Assembly: GCA_003024175.1 (NCBI GenBank)
Contig: MDYQ01000019.1
Coordinates: 62,001 to 126,000 of the forward strand
Reading direction: 5' to 3'
Length of the DNA stretch: 64,000 bases
Source: Planoprotostelium fungivorum
Taxonomy: Eukaryota; Evosea; Variosea; Cavosteliida; Cavosteliaceae
Part shown: positions 46,390-57,838 of the stretch, piece by piece
Layout of the letters: every line of letters starts with the position of its first letter
Numbering within the stretch: the first letter of the stretch is position 1
Program-made: the position numbers and the translations under genes
The notes under the pieces: generated by a model
Databases searched by the model: none
Seen by the model: only the letters and a program-made list of their open reading frames with translations
What the model was told of the DNA's origin: nothing

Positions 46390-47761
46390 TCAGAGCGTCT
46401 TCACCTCGATGAGAGTACTCTGAACTCTAGGATTCCTCTCGAACCTCTTGACCAACTCTTCTTGTACCATCCTCCACATCCACGCCTTCCTCTGACTCTT
46501 CCTCTTACTCTCCATGACTCCTTCCTTCTGCAAATTCTCATTCGAATGCGATTTTCACGGCTCCACCCACCTCCATCTGCTCCCAGTATTGGTTCATCGT
46601 TTTCCACACTTCAGCGACATTGTCCTTCGTTCTAGCAGAGCAGATACGGACCTTTTCGATTGAGAAGATGTCTCATGAGATGTCGTCAGACGCACCTGAG
46701 GTACCCACAGTGGATTTTTGGGAGTCCCAAAATGGAGTGCCGCCTTGTAGTCCGCCGCGGCTCTCTTTGCGATAGGTAACAGTTCTCCGTCTGCCTTGTT
46801 CACCACGATGATGTCCACCAGCTCCATGATACCCTTCTTGATGCCCTGATGACGTCATCACACGTCATCACCATGAGCCGTGACACACCTGCAGCTCGTC
46901 GCCTCCGGCAGGTGGAGAGAGCAAGAGGAAGACGTCTGTCATGCCCTCTACCATAGTCTCTGACTGGCCGACACCCACCGTCTCCACCAGTATGACGTTG
47001 TAACCGAAGGCTGACAGTTTTCAACGAGATTTCGAATCGAATTCTCACTCTCGCAGAGGGCGATGGCGTCTGTGGTCGATCGCGTGACTCCCCCTGTCTA
47101 CGTTGAATATTACGAGAAATTTCTCCGTCTACAACGCACCCAGTGTACCTCTAGATGGTGATCCTCTCACGAAGGCGTTCTTGTGTTTGGTCAGTTCATC
47201 CATTCTCGTTACGTCTCCCAAAATAGATCCTCCAGTTCTGGCTGAAGAAGGGTCGACTGCCTGTACAATGTCATCTATTTTTAGGAGCACACTACAACCC
47301 ACCAGAACGGCGACGCGAAAATCTTTCTGACAGAGGAAGGTACCGAGGGCTTCGATGAATGTGGACTTACCCACGCCGGGTGGGCCTGATATACCCACGC
47401 GAAAGGTTCTAAAGAGGTTCATCATGGTGGATGATGCAATCATCGTCGATCACCTCTTCTTGGTATTCTCTTCGCGTTTAAGTATGGACGCCATCAACAG
47501 ATCGGCTTGAAATTGATGATCGGCTCGAGATGATTCGACTGCATTGTGTGAGAGCAGTACAGACGAAGAGTATAAGAGGATCACCGAGGGTGATGCATTG
47601 TGCCAATGACGCTCTTCTATCATTGTATAGACCGTGGAGAAGTGATTTGGTTGATTCATGCATGGATGCCTCTGGATCCTCTATTGACCGAGTGAGGCGT
47701 CTAAAACTGGATGAGGGATGGTGACAAAACAAATGAACGTCACCCCGTTGACGACATGCAT
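46390..47761 (-). CDS. MMAA: MMAA/MeaB-type GTPase (cobalamin chaperone)
   Basis: G3E-family GTPase that protects and reloads methylmalonyl-CoA mutase with adenosylcobalamin in mitochondria. A tiny first exon MHVVNG joins [18 protein letters not shown] (a plausible basic leader). [11 protein letters not shown] then joins [20 protein letters not shown]. The G1 loop is [20 protein letters not shown]; then [12 protein letters not shown], the G3-like region [36 protein letters not shown], and G4 [20 protein letters not shown]. The C-terminus ([20 protein letters not shown], then EELVKRF) matches the family's dimerisation arm. Several in-frame ORF breaks are introns. The intron at about 47090-47140 has a half palindrome. 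Confidence 0.92.
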
Positions 47762-47951
47762 CGTTGACTCTGAAATAAAACAGGGTTCACGCGAGCATGA
47801 TGTAAATTTAGGTTCGTCGCTCTCTTTCGTATGATACTCGACCAAGCAGTAGCTGACCTCATCATCAAACGAAAGATGTGTTACAATCCAAATCCCCCGT
47901 TGTAATTACCCTCGGGAAAAGATCAGCATCATCACCAGCATCGGAACAAAC

Positions 47952-48686
47952 ATGGGAGCTAATACCTCTAGTCTGACTCTCTCTGAGATCGAATATCTTC
48001 AGAAATATTCAGATTGTGAGCGATGAAGTGTCGAACTTCTCGAGATTGATAATGGATTCAGTTTCACAGATGGAGATCAAACGACTGTACTCGCGATTCC
48101 GTAAATTAGACAGAGACTTTTCTGGTAGAATCAGTACGGAGAGCTTCATGAACATCCCTGAGCTCGCCATGAATCCTTTGGCACCTCGTATCATTGCCTG
48201 CTTCGATTCAAATTTTGACGACCAGGTGAGAACTTCAAAATAGGATAGAACCTCCCATGCACATCACTGATCCTTCATACAGATCAGTTTCAAGCAGTTC
48301 GTCGAGGTTCTATCTGTCTTCAACTCCGGTGGAAAGAGAGAAGACAAGATCAAACGTGAGCCGCACATCATAAAGACATCTGACCAATCCCAGTCTTATT
48401 CAACGCATACGACATCAAGGGCGACCACTTTATCGACTCCGAAGAGTTGGAAGAGATAATGAAGATGATGGTGGGCAGTCACCTGTCTGAAGATGAGATC
48501 AAGAAGATTGTGGACGACACGATAAAGGCAGCCGACAAAGATGGAGACGGAAAGATATCATATGAAGAATTCGAGCAGGTGAGGTCGACTCAGACGATCA
48601 TGACATTCTGATGCTCGTTTCAGAGCCTGGCCGATAGCGACATCGAGAAGAGGATGAGTCTTCAGGTTCTCAAGCCAAAGATTTGA
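47952..48686 (+). CDS. Calcineurin subunit B
   Basis: Regulatory Ca2+-binding subunit of protein phosphatase 2B. MGANTSSLTLSEIEYLQKYS has the N-terminal glycine for myristoylation. The first intron must use the acceptor at GGATTCAG so that YSD joins FSQMEIKRLYSRFRKLD. Four EF-hands follow: DRDFSGRISTESF, DSNFDDQISFKQFVEVL, DIKGDHFIDSEELEEIM and DKDGDGKISYEEFEQ. It ends DSDIEKRMSLQVLKPKI. Length about 170 residues is normal. Loop 3 has glycine and histidine at unusual positions (DIKGDHFID) but keeps the acidic ligands. Confidence 0.92.
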
Positions 48687-48823
48687 TAAAGATCCTGAGG
48701 GAGAAGGTTGTCTATTCATGAAACAATTCATTTAAAATGGAATTGAACCCGAATCTACAATGATGTCATTTGGCGGGAATCTGGGTTTAAATTTCAAAAG
48801 GGTTATTTACAAAAAGGGCGGCA

Positions 48824-51340
48824 ATGACCACTGGAGATCGCTCAGGCAAGCTCGAGCAACTATACTCCCTTCTCTCGACTCTCAAGTTCGAACAGAAGAT
48901 CGAGCCAGATAGGTAAGATGGCTCTCACATCTTGCGAACTGAAATGATGTAGTCTATTGCAGGGAGACTCGAAATCCTTCGTGACGATCATTCAATATGT
49001 TCTCCTCAGATGGAGCCGGCACGTATCGACTTGGATATCACAGCAAGGATATGAGATGTTTGGAAAGAGTGACGCGAAATTCATCGAATCAACCTACAAG
49101 CTCCTCAGGTATTTCCGCTTTTTCATCTCCAAATCATCCACATCAATGATGTTCTTATAGGACGGAATTTGCATACCATCCCAGTTTGACAGTCAATCAA
49201 TTCCTCTCGGTTGGTTTCTCAGAGAGGAAGATGTTGTTGACCCTCGAGATCATTCGACTCTCCCGTGCGAAGCATCAAGATCTCGCCAAGCTTTCAGAGC
49301 CAAAGAAGACATTCAAGTGATCATCGTGATACACGTCGCATCTTCTGATGATCATCAGAGGCGAAATCAATCCCAGACTTCTAGCGAAGAAGGAGACGAT
49401 AGAAGACATGCCCATTGTACCAAAAATCGACAAATTAAACCTTTTAAAGACGAAAAAGAAGCCGATGAAGAAGAAGGTGAGATGAAGATTCGAACCATTT
49501 CTCACTCAGACAGGCCGTACCACCACCCACACATCACGAAGAACACACGTGCCCACCCACCGCGACATCCAAGAAGGTGACAACCGAAGACATTCCTTCC
49601 ATCTGCAGCGCTGACGTAGACAGGGCTTCCTCTGGCCGACCGTTTCGCCGATTGCAAACCCATTCCATGATGCTAGCCACGCTGTCTTATATGAGGTGAC
49701 GTGAAAATTCGACTCACGATGACTGATGGTATCTCAAAGGAGGACAAAGAGAATCGCACACCCAACAACGTCATCCACACACCTACCGCCATCGCGGACA
49801 TCTTAAAGTCGAAAGGTGAGGTGAAAGTCTATTTTCTCATGTCTCATGCACGATGCAGGTTTCTCTGATCCTTGGTATAAGACAAAATATCCACCGTTAA
49901 ATTTCACGCGGGAAAATAGAGTGTTACCCGAGATCGATTTGGGACAGATATCAGAAGAGTTTATGACGTTCGGTGAGAAGACACGAGAAGATGGTGGCTG
50001 ATCGATGAAGCATCCGATGATGAAGAGCAAGGAACTGCGATGCAGACGTATCAGAACGAAGCACAAGGGTTCATGGATTACTCGACCACACAAGAAGAGG
50101 AACAAGTCGGAAACGACTTGGAATATCCCTTCGAGGAGGGTTATATCCAACCACATCACACCACGTCGATGATGTACGATCGCGGACAGATGATGCAAGA
50201 TCATGGACAGATGATGCAAGATCATGGACAAATGTCCACGAATCACTTTCAACGACAATTCTGGCGGGAAGAAGAACAGATACCGGAGTACCAGACGAAC
50301 AGTGGCAGGAGGGTCACATTCCGCGATACCGTTCAGATCCAAGAGTTACAGTGAGAAGACATCACCTGCATCATGATCTGATGACGTCCAAGGGACATAC
50401 CTGAAGACAGCTCGTGGATGGCTTCAGATGATGAACACCCGCCGATGCATCGCATGACAACGACAATTCCTTCTCCTACGTCTGAACCTTCGGTCATCGT
50501 GACGAGAAACATTAAGACACCGGAGAGACCACCGACAGGGCCAGTCACCGTTGATCTCACACCGATACGGCAGGTGAAGATGATTTAGACGATGATGTCA
50601 TCTGAAGATGAAAAAGATGACGGAAACTCTGTTGAGCCGTTTCAGCAGTCTAGAAGGCAAGTTTGAAGCTTCCCTTCAGAATTTAAATGCAAAGTTGGTG
50701 GTGATGGAGGGAAAGATGAAGTTTTTCGAAGAGCAGGTGAAGACATCACATCATCTACCTTCTCATCTCCACGCAGCAGAGATGTAGACAGAAAGAAGTC
50801 ACTCCCTCTCCCTCTCCTGCACCGACGAATCTTACGGATCGTCGTAGCCCACTCGAGATCTCTCATCTGTTCAGATCTTCTTCCACATCTTCCATCTCTT
50901 CTAACCGATCACCAACCATGATGTCACCGACATTAAGTGCATCATCTTCTACTCTGATGCCCCCCGTCCCCACTCATTCATCTCCATCGACTTCTTTCTC
51001 TTTCAGGTGAGTGCTGTTAAGATACACCGTGATGGTCGCTCTAATCGTGAGAGCAGATCTCACCTGGCATCTCTGCAAGAGCCGATGATGAGCGAAGACG
51101 TGACAGAAGCATCGGAGTTACGAAGCTCTACCACCAGCATCCAATCGGAATCGGATTACTCCTCCACCTTTCTCACTTGTATGACAGACTCTCTGATGAA
51201 CAAGACACGGTCTTCTAATGAGGTGACTGTCTCTTCATTGCGCCTCATCTGATGATCTTTAGATGTCAGCGAGGGATCGAATTGCGTCCTTGAGCCGGAG
51301 CCTGCAACAGACGAGAGAATTATTAAATCAAGTGACATAA
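48824..51340 (+). CDS. CEP44: CEP44-domain centrosomal protein
   Basis: MTTGDRSGKLEQLYSLLSTL and SFVTIIQYVLLRWSRHVSTW, GYEMFGKSDAKFIESTYKLL, RTEFAYHPSLTVNQFLSVGF, SERKMLLTLEIIRLSRAKHQ reproduce the CEP44 N-terminal domain (MATGD...GFAEWK pattern). CEP44 sits inside the proximal centriole and helps convert centrioles to centrosomes. The rest is basic, then low complexity with a DHGQMMQ repeat (50170-50240), then a coiled-coil segment (FSSLEGKFEASLQNLNAKLV) and a final exon MSARDRIASLSRSLQQTREL. Ten or more introns. Downstream exon choice beyond 49580 is less certain than the N-terminal domain. Confidence 0.85.
50170..50240 (+). repeat. Coding tandem repeat in the CEP44-type gene
   Basis: Two to three near-identical copies of a 24-bp unit (GGACAGATGATGCAAGATCA core) encode GQMMQDH repeats in a disordered part. 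Confidence 0.75.
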
Positions 51341-51409
51341 CTCTTTATTCTTGTGATGAGGCCAAATTCCTCCTTCGTCTGGCTGAGAAAGACAATCTCG
51401 GTGTGATAG

Positions 51410-52560
51410 GTGGTGACTTCTCTATCTTCTTCTCTTCTTCCTTCTCTTCCTTCTTCTCTTCCTCTTCATCTGTCTCCGTGTTAAACCTCTCTCTTCTTCA
51501 CTCTTCACCTTTGATCTCGCTCTCTTCTTCACTCTCTTGCTTCTCTTCTTTCTTCTCTTCCTTTTTCTCTTCCTCTTCTTTCTTCTCTTCGATCTGCTCT
51601 TCCTCTAGGAACTTTCTCCTCCTTCTACTTCTGTGGCTTCTATAAACCTCGTGGCTCTCTTCAGGTGCTCTCTCTGTCCCCTTCTCTTCCTCTCTTTCCT
51701 CACTCTCTTTCTTCTCCTCTATCTTCTCCTCCTCTTCCTCTTCCTCTACCTTCTCTTCCTCTCTCTCCTCCTCCATCTATTGTCTTCAGTTGTGTCTCTC
51801 GATATCTCCTCACCTCTTCCTCTTCCACTCTCCTCCTAGAGCGTCTGCTTCTCCTCTGCTCCTTTCTCTCCTTTCTCGTCCTCTCTGGTGACAATGTCCT
51901 CGGTGCTTTGATCTTCCTTCCCTTCGATGACACTCTCTCCTCCTCTTGGTCTCTGATCTCTTCTTCTCCCTCTCCTTCCTCTTCTCTCTCCTCTTCCTCC
52001 TCTTCTTCTTTCTCCTCTTCTATTCTCTTCTTTTTTGGTCTTCCTCTCTTCCTCTTCTTCTCTTCTTTCTTCTCTTCCTCCTCTTCCTTCTCCTCCTTCT
52101 CTTCCTTCTCTTCCTTCTCTTTCTCTTCCCTCTTCTCTTCCCTCTTCTCTTCCTCTTCTTTCTTCATCTCCTCTCTCCTCACTCTCTTCTCTTGTCTCTC
52201 TCCCTTCTCCATCTGATCCTATGTTATGTGAGACACCATCCTTCATCTTTCTCTTCACCTCTTCTTCTCCTTCTATCTCATCATCCACATCCTCTATTGC
52301 CAACTTCCTCCTCTTCCGTGCTGTATACATTAGCTCTCATCACTATCCACCACATCTCACTGGATCTAGGTCTCTGCTCGATCTTCTCTTCCTTCTCTCT
52401 CTTCACCTTATCCTTCTTCTCTCTCCTCTTCTTCTCTTCCTTCACCTTCTTCCCCTTCACTTCCTTCTTCCCCTCCTTCTTCTCTTCCTTCTTCTCTTCT
52501 TTCTTTTCCTTCTTCTCTTCTTTCTTCTCTTCTTTCTTCTCTTCTTTCTCTTCTTCCGAA
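51410..52560. repeat. Long polypyrimidine/polypurine tract
   Basis: About 1.15 kb of nearly pure pyrimidine on the plus strand, mostly CTT/CTC/TCC units, broken mainly by short introns. On the minus strand it is coding sequence for a K/E/R-rich protein. The strand asymmetry is extreme for the window. Confidence 0.85.
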
Positions 52561-54273
52561 GATGAATCTGAACTGGAAGAATCTGAACTCGAATCGGAAC
52601 TGCTATCAGAAGAGCTGCTCCCAAACGAAACCTACTCCACGTCACTCACACGGTCTCACCCTCTACAACTCACCGCAGTCTTACGCTTCGGTACAGATGC
52701 CGCCGTCTTTGTCATCCCTGGAGATGATGCGGCCGTTGTAGATCGAGGTGTCACGGCGGGTGCCGCAGCTTTGCTCGGCGGGGGTGGCAGGGTGGGAGGC
52801 CGGTTTGGCGCCACGTAATTCTTCACCTTTTCGATCGTCTTCTCTGCAGTAGGAAGTGGCTTGTTTGGTGCGACTGTGGGGCGATTGGCAGCCACCGTAG
52901 AACGTGGAGCGTTGGTGCTGTCTTTCGGTTTAGAGGACACAGTGGGTCTCTTGTCCGTGTTGGGGTTCGTCTGCGATGATCAGATGATGTGATCGTGATG
53001 GACGTGATCACCGATGACTTTGGAGGGAGAGGTTTAGATGATACCTTGGAAGCTAATTTTGTATCGGGCTGCCATCAATGAATGGTCTGTATGAAGAAAT
53101 CATCTCACCTTGTTGAGGTTCAAACTCTCTTCTAATAATTCCATCGCGCCCAGCGAAGTCTTCTTAGCGGTAGTCTCTTCGTCCTTCACTGCAGCGGCCA
53201 CCATCTCCTCTTCCTTCTCCTTTTCTTTCTTCTTCTTTTCCTCTGTTCTTCCTTCAGCTTCACACTAACGAACGGTCGTATGTGTTCTCGTTTCATACGA
53301 TAGATGATGGGTGCGTGATGATCACGATCGTGATGTTGACTCACCGATGGCGATGTTCATGCATCGAGAGATCTTGTCTCTGATCTCGCACCTCAATTGT
53401 ATGGAAAAATCTCGGATCTTTTCTGATGGAGAGGGAGTCTCATCCACAGGAATCGGTTGATTCTCCGTGGGTGTCTCCACCGTTTGTGGCGCCGTTGCCG
53501 CGGGTTCTTGGCTCGTTGTAGATGGGTCTTCCTTCTTCACCTCTTCGATCTTCGTGTCCGTGTCATCTGGGACAGCAACGGCGGGTGCGTCGGCTGTCTT
53601 TGTCTCTTCAATGGAAGGTGGGATGATGATGTCTGGAGATGGTTTTGTCTCTTGTGAAGCATCGTCGGATGGTTTATGTGTTTCTCCATTGGATTGTGGA
53701 ATCGGTTGCTGTTGTTGTTCTGCGATGGGCTGATACGATATCAGATGATGGATCAGGTATTTTGTATTGGAATACCGTTTCTGTTGGATTCAAAATCGTA
53801 GAAGTGGCGTCGTTGATCTCTGCTTGTTTCCTAGCGGCGACCATTTCTAAGTACTGACGGATTACATTGCTATCGGAGCTAATCAACATCCTGATCCTTT
53901 CTTCGATCTTCTTGTGTGCCCTCCTGTGCGAAGACATGAGATCGCTAATCCAGACATTTCATCAGTTCACCTTTCGATCTCTGAACGCAACTCTCTAGAT
54001 ATCACCATCTTTTGTTTCTGACGCGCGGCGTAATCCAAATGTTCGTTCTCTAAGAGAGTTCTCGAGTTCTCGATATCATCCGCTATCCCCTCCTTGATAT
54101 CGTCTAAAACCTACCTCAAACGTGAATCCAACGATACATCTCATCCATTCTCCCACCAATGAATCGAGTTCGTCAGACAACTTTTGTCTCAGTTGGTCGA
54201 AGGTTCCATCTCTTTCGAAAGCACTGAGAACATCACGAGGGGTGAGCCCTGGTATCGACGGGCTAGAATCCAT
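51498..54273 (-). CDS. SHG1/BOD1-like N-terminus with long K/E-rich, AT-hook-bearing tail
   Basis: MDSSPSIPGLTPRDVLSAFE with RDGTFDQLRQKLSDELDSLV and YDIKEGIADDIENSRTLLEN recalls the BOD1/SHG1 (COMPASS-associated) domain. ERIRMLISSDSNVIRQYLEM and a Pro/Thr/Ala-rich linker (SKPKDSTNAPRSTVAANRPT) follow. Then come acidic-serine runs (SSDSSSDSSSDSSSSDSSSE) and very long K/E blocks split by 38-41-nt introns. An AT-hook-like KRKRGRPKKKR lies inside them. The stop is at 51498. SHG1 is a subunit of the Set1 H3K4 methyltransferase complex; BOD1 acts at kinetochores and with SET1B. Chromatin association is plausible; the domain call is tentative. Confidence 0.6.
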
Positions 54274-54455
54274 CACCTTACCCGCATGTGATTGTGAAAC
54301 CTATGTGAAGCCGGCCGCTATCTGCGAACGGGCGCAATCGATTGAGACGAATTAAAACTCCCATCCATCATGGACAGCGTGCATGATCCACACTCCACAA
54401 ACTCCCTCTTCACGATAAGACGTCAACGTGTGCCTTCTTTATTCTCGTCGTCTCA

Positions 54456-56870
54456 TTAGATCTTGTTGAACTTGAGGAAGTATCTCTTCTGTTTCCTTCC
54501 GTTCGTCCAGAAACGATCAAAGTACGAAGATCCGTAGCCCTCTGGCACGTTCTCTTGGAACATCTCTTCACCGAAGGCAGACCGGAATCTGCGAATGCGA
54601 TGAGCGACAGCGTTGTAGATGGACTCACAAGTGAGGAACTTTCGCGATCTCCTTGATCATCAGCTGACTGTACGGCTTGTCATCCGTCACCAAGGTCAGA
54701 GATCCCTTGGCCTTCAACACTCTATAGATCTGTATCTCTTCACTCTCTTCGTCCACAACAAACGTGCATGTGATCGTGTGATGGTGATGATGCGATGAGC
54801 TCACGTTGATCAAGAAAGAGTAATCGACCAACTTCTGAGGACTTCCCTCCCAAACAGGTGGATCGGGATAGTTAACAAACACCTATCAGACGTCAGCCGA
54901 CCGCAGAGACACACGACACTTCACCTCTTCAAAGGTAGCCTCAGGCACGGATGTGATCAACGCCAAGTGTGCCTCCTCTCCCTGAGATTTCCTCAACATT
55001 CCACCGAAATCTCGATGAAAACTCACGATGACGTGCAAGTTGTCCAACTTGTGGAAGTAGCCTCTCGACCAGATCTGAAAGACTCTCTCATACCTCATCT
55101 CTAGTCCAACCTGTCTACGTCACGTGACGTCACGTGCGACGTCTCACCCATTGTGTGTCTGGCTCTTCCTGGGCCCTCTGTACGATCCAGTCACCGTGAC
55201 CAGAACACACCTGGATCGTTCGGTGAACGAACGAGATCACGTGACTCACCTCTAACTTGATCGTGTGATCTCTCATCTCGCGAAGGTGGCTCTTCAGTTC
55301 GTCGGAGGGCTTCTTGTTTAAGACGAAAATCTTGTCGTTGGGAAACTGTCCCTTCCTCTTTTTTCCTGGAAGAGTCGGTGAATTTTCTGAGAATATTTTA
55401 AACCCTAAACCCTCACCCTTGACCCTCTCGATGTACTCTTCGACTCGGTCACATTCCCGCGAAATTTCGTTCTTCAAATGTTCGTGGAAAAGTAGGGCCG
55501 ATTGTTTGGGGGCGTCTCCCGAGGCTCCAGCCGTGCCGGTGGCCTGAATAGTTGAGCCGTTTCATCACATTAAACTCTTACCCCACTGTCGTCATCGTCA
55601 TAAGTGTTCTGACTTCCTATCTCCTCTCTTCCGATGCTATCTCTCGCCAGGGCAACCGACTGTCTCCTTCAATCTACATCGTTGTAGATGGACCGTCCCA
55701 CCTCTCTGGCCGTCTCGTATTTACCGAGGATGGCTGCGGTCGTTGCCATGGCAGCGTGGAGAACAGCTGGAGCTTTATCTACCTCCTCCATCATCTTCTC
55801 TGCCTCTTCCAGACGTAACGCCTGACACAGATTACGTATTACGTATTCCATGCTGGTTCCGTTGGGCTTGACTTTCCTCCTGATCATCTCCTGCTCACGT
55901 TCGACCGAATTTTCACTGACATTTCTCTCCCACCCTGTACAGTGAGAGTGACTCTTCGGTGTCACCCGATCGCAACATTCCTCTCAGGAGCGTATTGTAC
56001 GTTCTAAGGTTGGGCATGATGGATTCCTTCTTCATTCGGGTCAGCATCTCTAACGCTTCTTTCGTGGTGGCTTCTGCACACAGTCCTTTGATGAGGGCAG
56101 TGTAAGTCACCTGATGAGATGAGCCGTGGACGATGAGATGGGATCACCTCATTTGGCTCGACATCGTAGTTCTTCATGTCTTCTAAGATGGTTATGGCCC
56201 TCTTGATGTCACCACAGCGAACGCAAGCGTTGATGATGCTGGTGAAGGTGTAGACGGTGGGCTTCAATCGCTGTGTGGATTTAGAGATGGTAGGGTGATG
56301 ATGACACACCGGCCTCTCGGTGGTCTTCGTCCGGTTATAGGTAGAGATGACGATGTTGTAGGCCTCTAAGGCGAGATTGAGTCTCTTCTTCTGTCCAAAC
56401 TACAGATGTCAACCACCCATCATCGTTGTCACATCACCTGAGTCATGAGCTTGTTGAAAGAAACAACATTCTTCGACCTCTTGGCTGCGTAGATCTCGTT
56501 CCATGCCTCTGTCTCTACTTCATCCTAACATGCATCAACATGGGTGTCACGATACAATGCGGTTCCTCACCACTACCCTCTCGATCTTTGGCTTCTTAAC
56601 CTCTTTCTTTCCTTCTGCCGACTCTTTGACGTCTTTCTTTCCTTCCGATGACTCTTTTGCAAATCGTTTCTTCGCTTTTCTGCGTGCATTCTTTTCCATC
56701 TGAACTCTGTGACGTTCCTCCTCTGTCAACACTGCCCTCTGAAAGGCTGGCTTCTTTCCCTTCTCTATTTGATCCATCTTCCGTTTCTTCGATGTCTTTT
56801 CGGTTGTTGTGGATTCTACTTCCATCTTCTCGGCTTTGGGCTCTACGTCCTTCCCTTTCTTTTCAGACAT
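54456..56870 (-). CDS. PPR - tRNA (guanine-N7-)-methyltransferase fusion (PPR-TGM)
   Basis: A K/E-rich N-terminus (MSEKKGKDVEPKAEKMEVES ... NARRKAKKRFAKE) precedes about five pentatricopeptide repeats (NVVSFNKLMTQFGQKKRLNL, TVYTFTSIINACVRCGDIKR, VTYTALIKGLCAEATTKEAL, NLRTYNTLLRGMLRSGDTEE). A helical linker leads to a TrmB-type methyltransferase. It has the SAM-site region LEVCSGHGDWIVQRAQEEPD, then VGLEMRYERVFQIWSRGYFH, FVNYPDPPVWEGSPQKLVDY and GSLTLVTDDKPYSQLMIKEI. It ends YFLKFNKI. PPRs bind RNA; the enzyme makes m7G46 in tRNA. Such fusions are known from several protists. Here the N-terminus looks nuclear or nucleolar rather than a clean mitochondrial leader. The gene has over ten introns; one near 55690 carries the palindrome. 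Confidence 0.87.
55672..55689. repeat. Intron palindrome copy 11 (near-perfect)
   Basis: ATCTACATCGTTGTAGAT in the intron between the PPR part (ILGKYETARE) and the methyltransferase part of the fusion gene; the sense direction continues GTAGATTGAAGG. Confidence 0.88.
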
Positions 56871-57011
56871 GATGTACGATGCAGATGGATTTGAGAAAGG
56901 ACGTTGGGACTCAAATTTTTCTTTGTATTTACCGGCGCGTTGTAGTCCATGAGTTCATGTACCACGTTATATTCAACAAACATAAGACGCCTGAGTGTTA
57001 CACATCGTATT

Positions 57012-57794
57012 TTATGCAGCCTTCTCAGCATAAGCCTCCTTGATACCCTTGTGCTCTCCCAGTCTCTTCACGTACGCTCCCGTGTTGGGGTACTTCTCAA
57101 AGGCAGTCTGGTAGTCGTTCAACAGCCACGGAACATTGATCAACCAGACGTAGTTGTTGATGTCCACGATGGAGTACTTGTTCCCGACGAAGTATTCCTT
57201 TCCTTCTAAATGTTTCTCTACGACACTTACGATACGATGGACCTCCTTCTCGTATCTCTCTATGGCTGATGGGATCTTTTCAGGGTGGAAGTTTGAAAAC
57301 CAAGCCTGAAGGAGAATGATCAGTCTATGATGACGTGACGATGATATGAACGAACCTTTTGACCAAAGTATGGACCGATGCCGGAGGCTTGGAAGAGCAA
57401 CCACTGGTTGGCATCAGCGATCTCGTCTTCGTTTGTGAACCACAGTCTGTTATCCTTGTCGTAATGGTGCTCGAGGTACAGCAGGATGGCAACAGACTCC
57501 CACAGAGTCTGTGAAGACGTCAGTCATCGTCTGCATCATGTGACATCACGTCACCTTGTCGTTTCTCTTGTGATCGACGATGACTGGCACGCGTGTGGGA
57601 GTAGAGGGTGATATCAGGCATGTTGGTTTGTTGCTGTTGTTGTCTAAAATGAATGAGTAGCCGCTCTCGCTCTCTCTTCGGCGTCCATTGATGGCGTCAT
57701 CACTTCCGATCGGAGTCGGGATTCGGTGCTTCGGCGACCGAAAATGTTGTCGTTTCTCCAGCAACAAAGGTGTATGTTTTACCAAGACTGTCAT
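57012..57794 (-). CDS. Glutathione S-transferase, Ure2p/YfcG-like, odd N-terminus
   Basis: The C-terminal GST domain is clear: TLWESVAILLYLEHHYDKDN, ADANQWLLFQASGIGPYFGQ, KAWFSNFHPEKIPSAIERYE and KHLEGKEYFVGNKYSIVDIN. It ends GIKEAYAEKAA. The thioredoxin-fold part is only recognisable near TPTRVPVIVDHKRND, which matches GRVPAIVDH in Ure2p-like enzymes. Upstream residues (HRIPTPIGSDDAINGRRRES) do not match the usual first beta-alpha-beta unit. Either an exon is misread or the N-terminal half is degraded, so activity is doubtful. Fused start coordinates are approximate. Confidence 0.7.
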
Positions 57795-57838
57795 CCATTT
57801 CGAATGAATACAAACTTGTAGTCGTAGTTTTACATCTA

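Noticed and set aside
51836-52330. R/G-rich minus-strand frame resembling an RGG protein
   Set aside because: It is the off-frame reading of the K/E-rich exons. The K/E frame joins cleanly through 38-41-nt introns; this one does not.
51665-52818. Long plus-strand frames rich in Ser/Leu/Phe (e.g. 51946-52818) that look like membrane proteins
   Set aside because: They are antisense shadows of the K/E-rich minus-strand gene; they lack splice logic and known domains.
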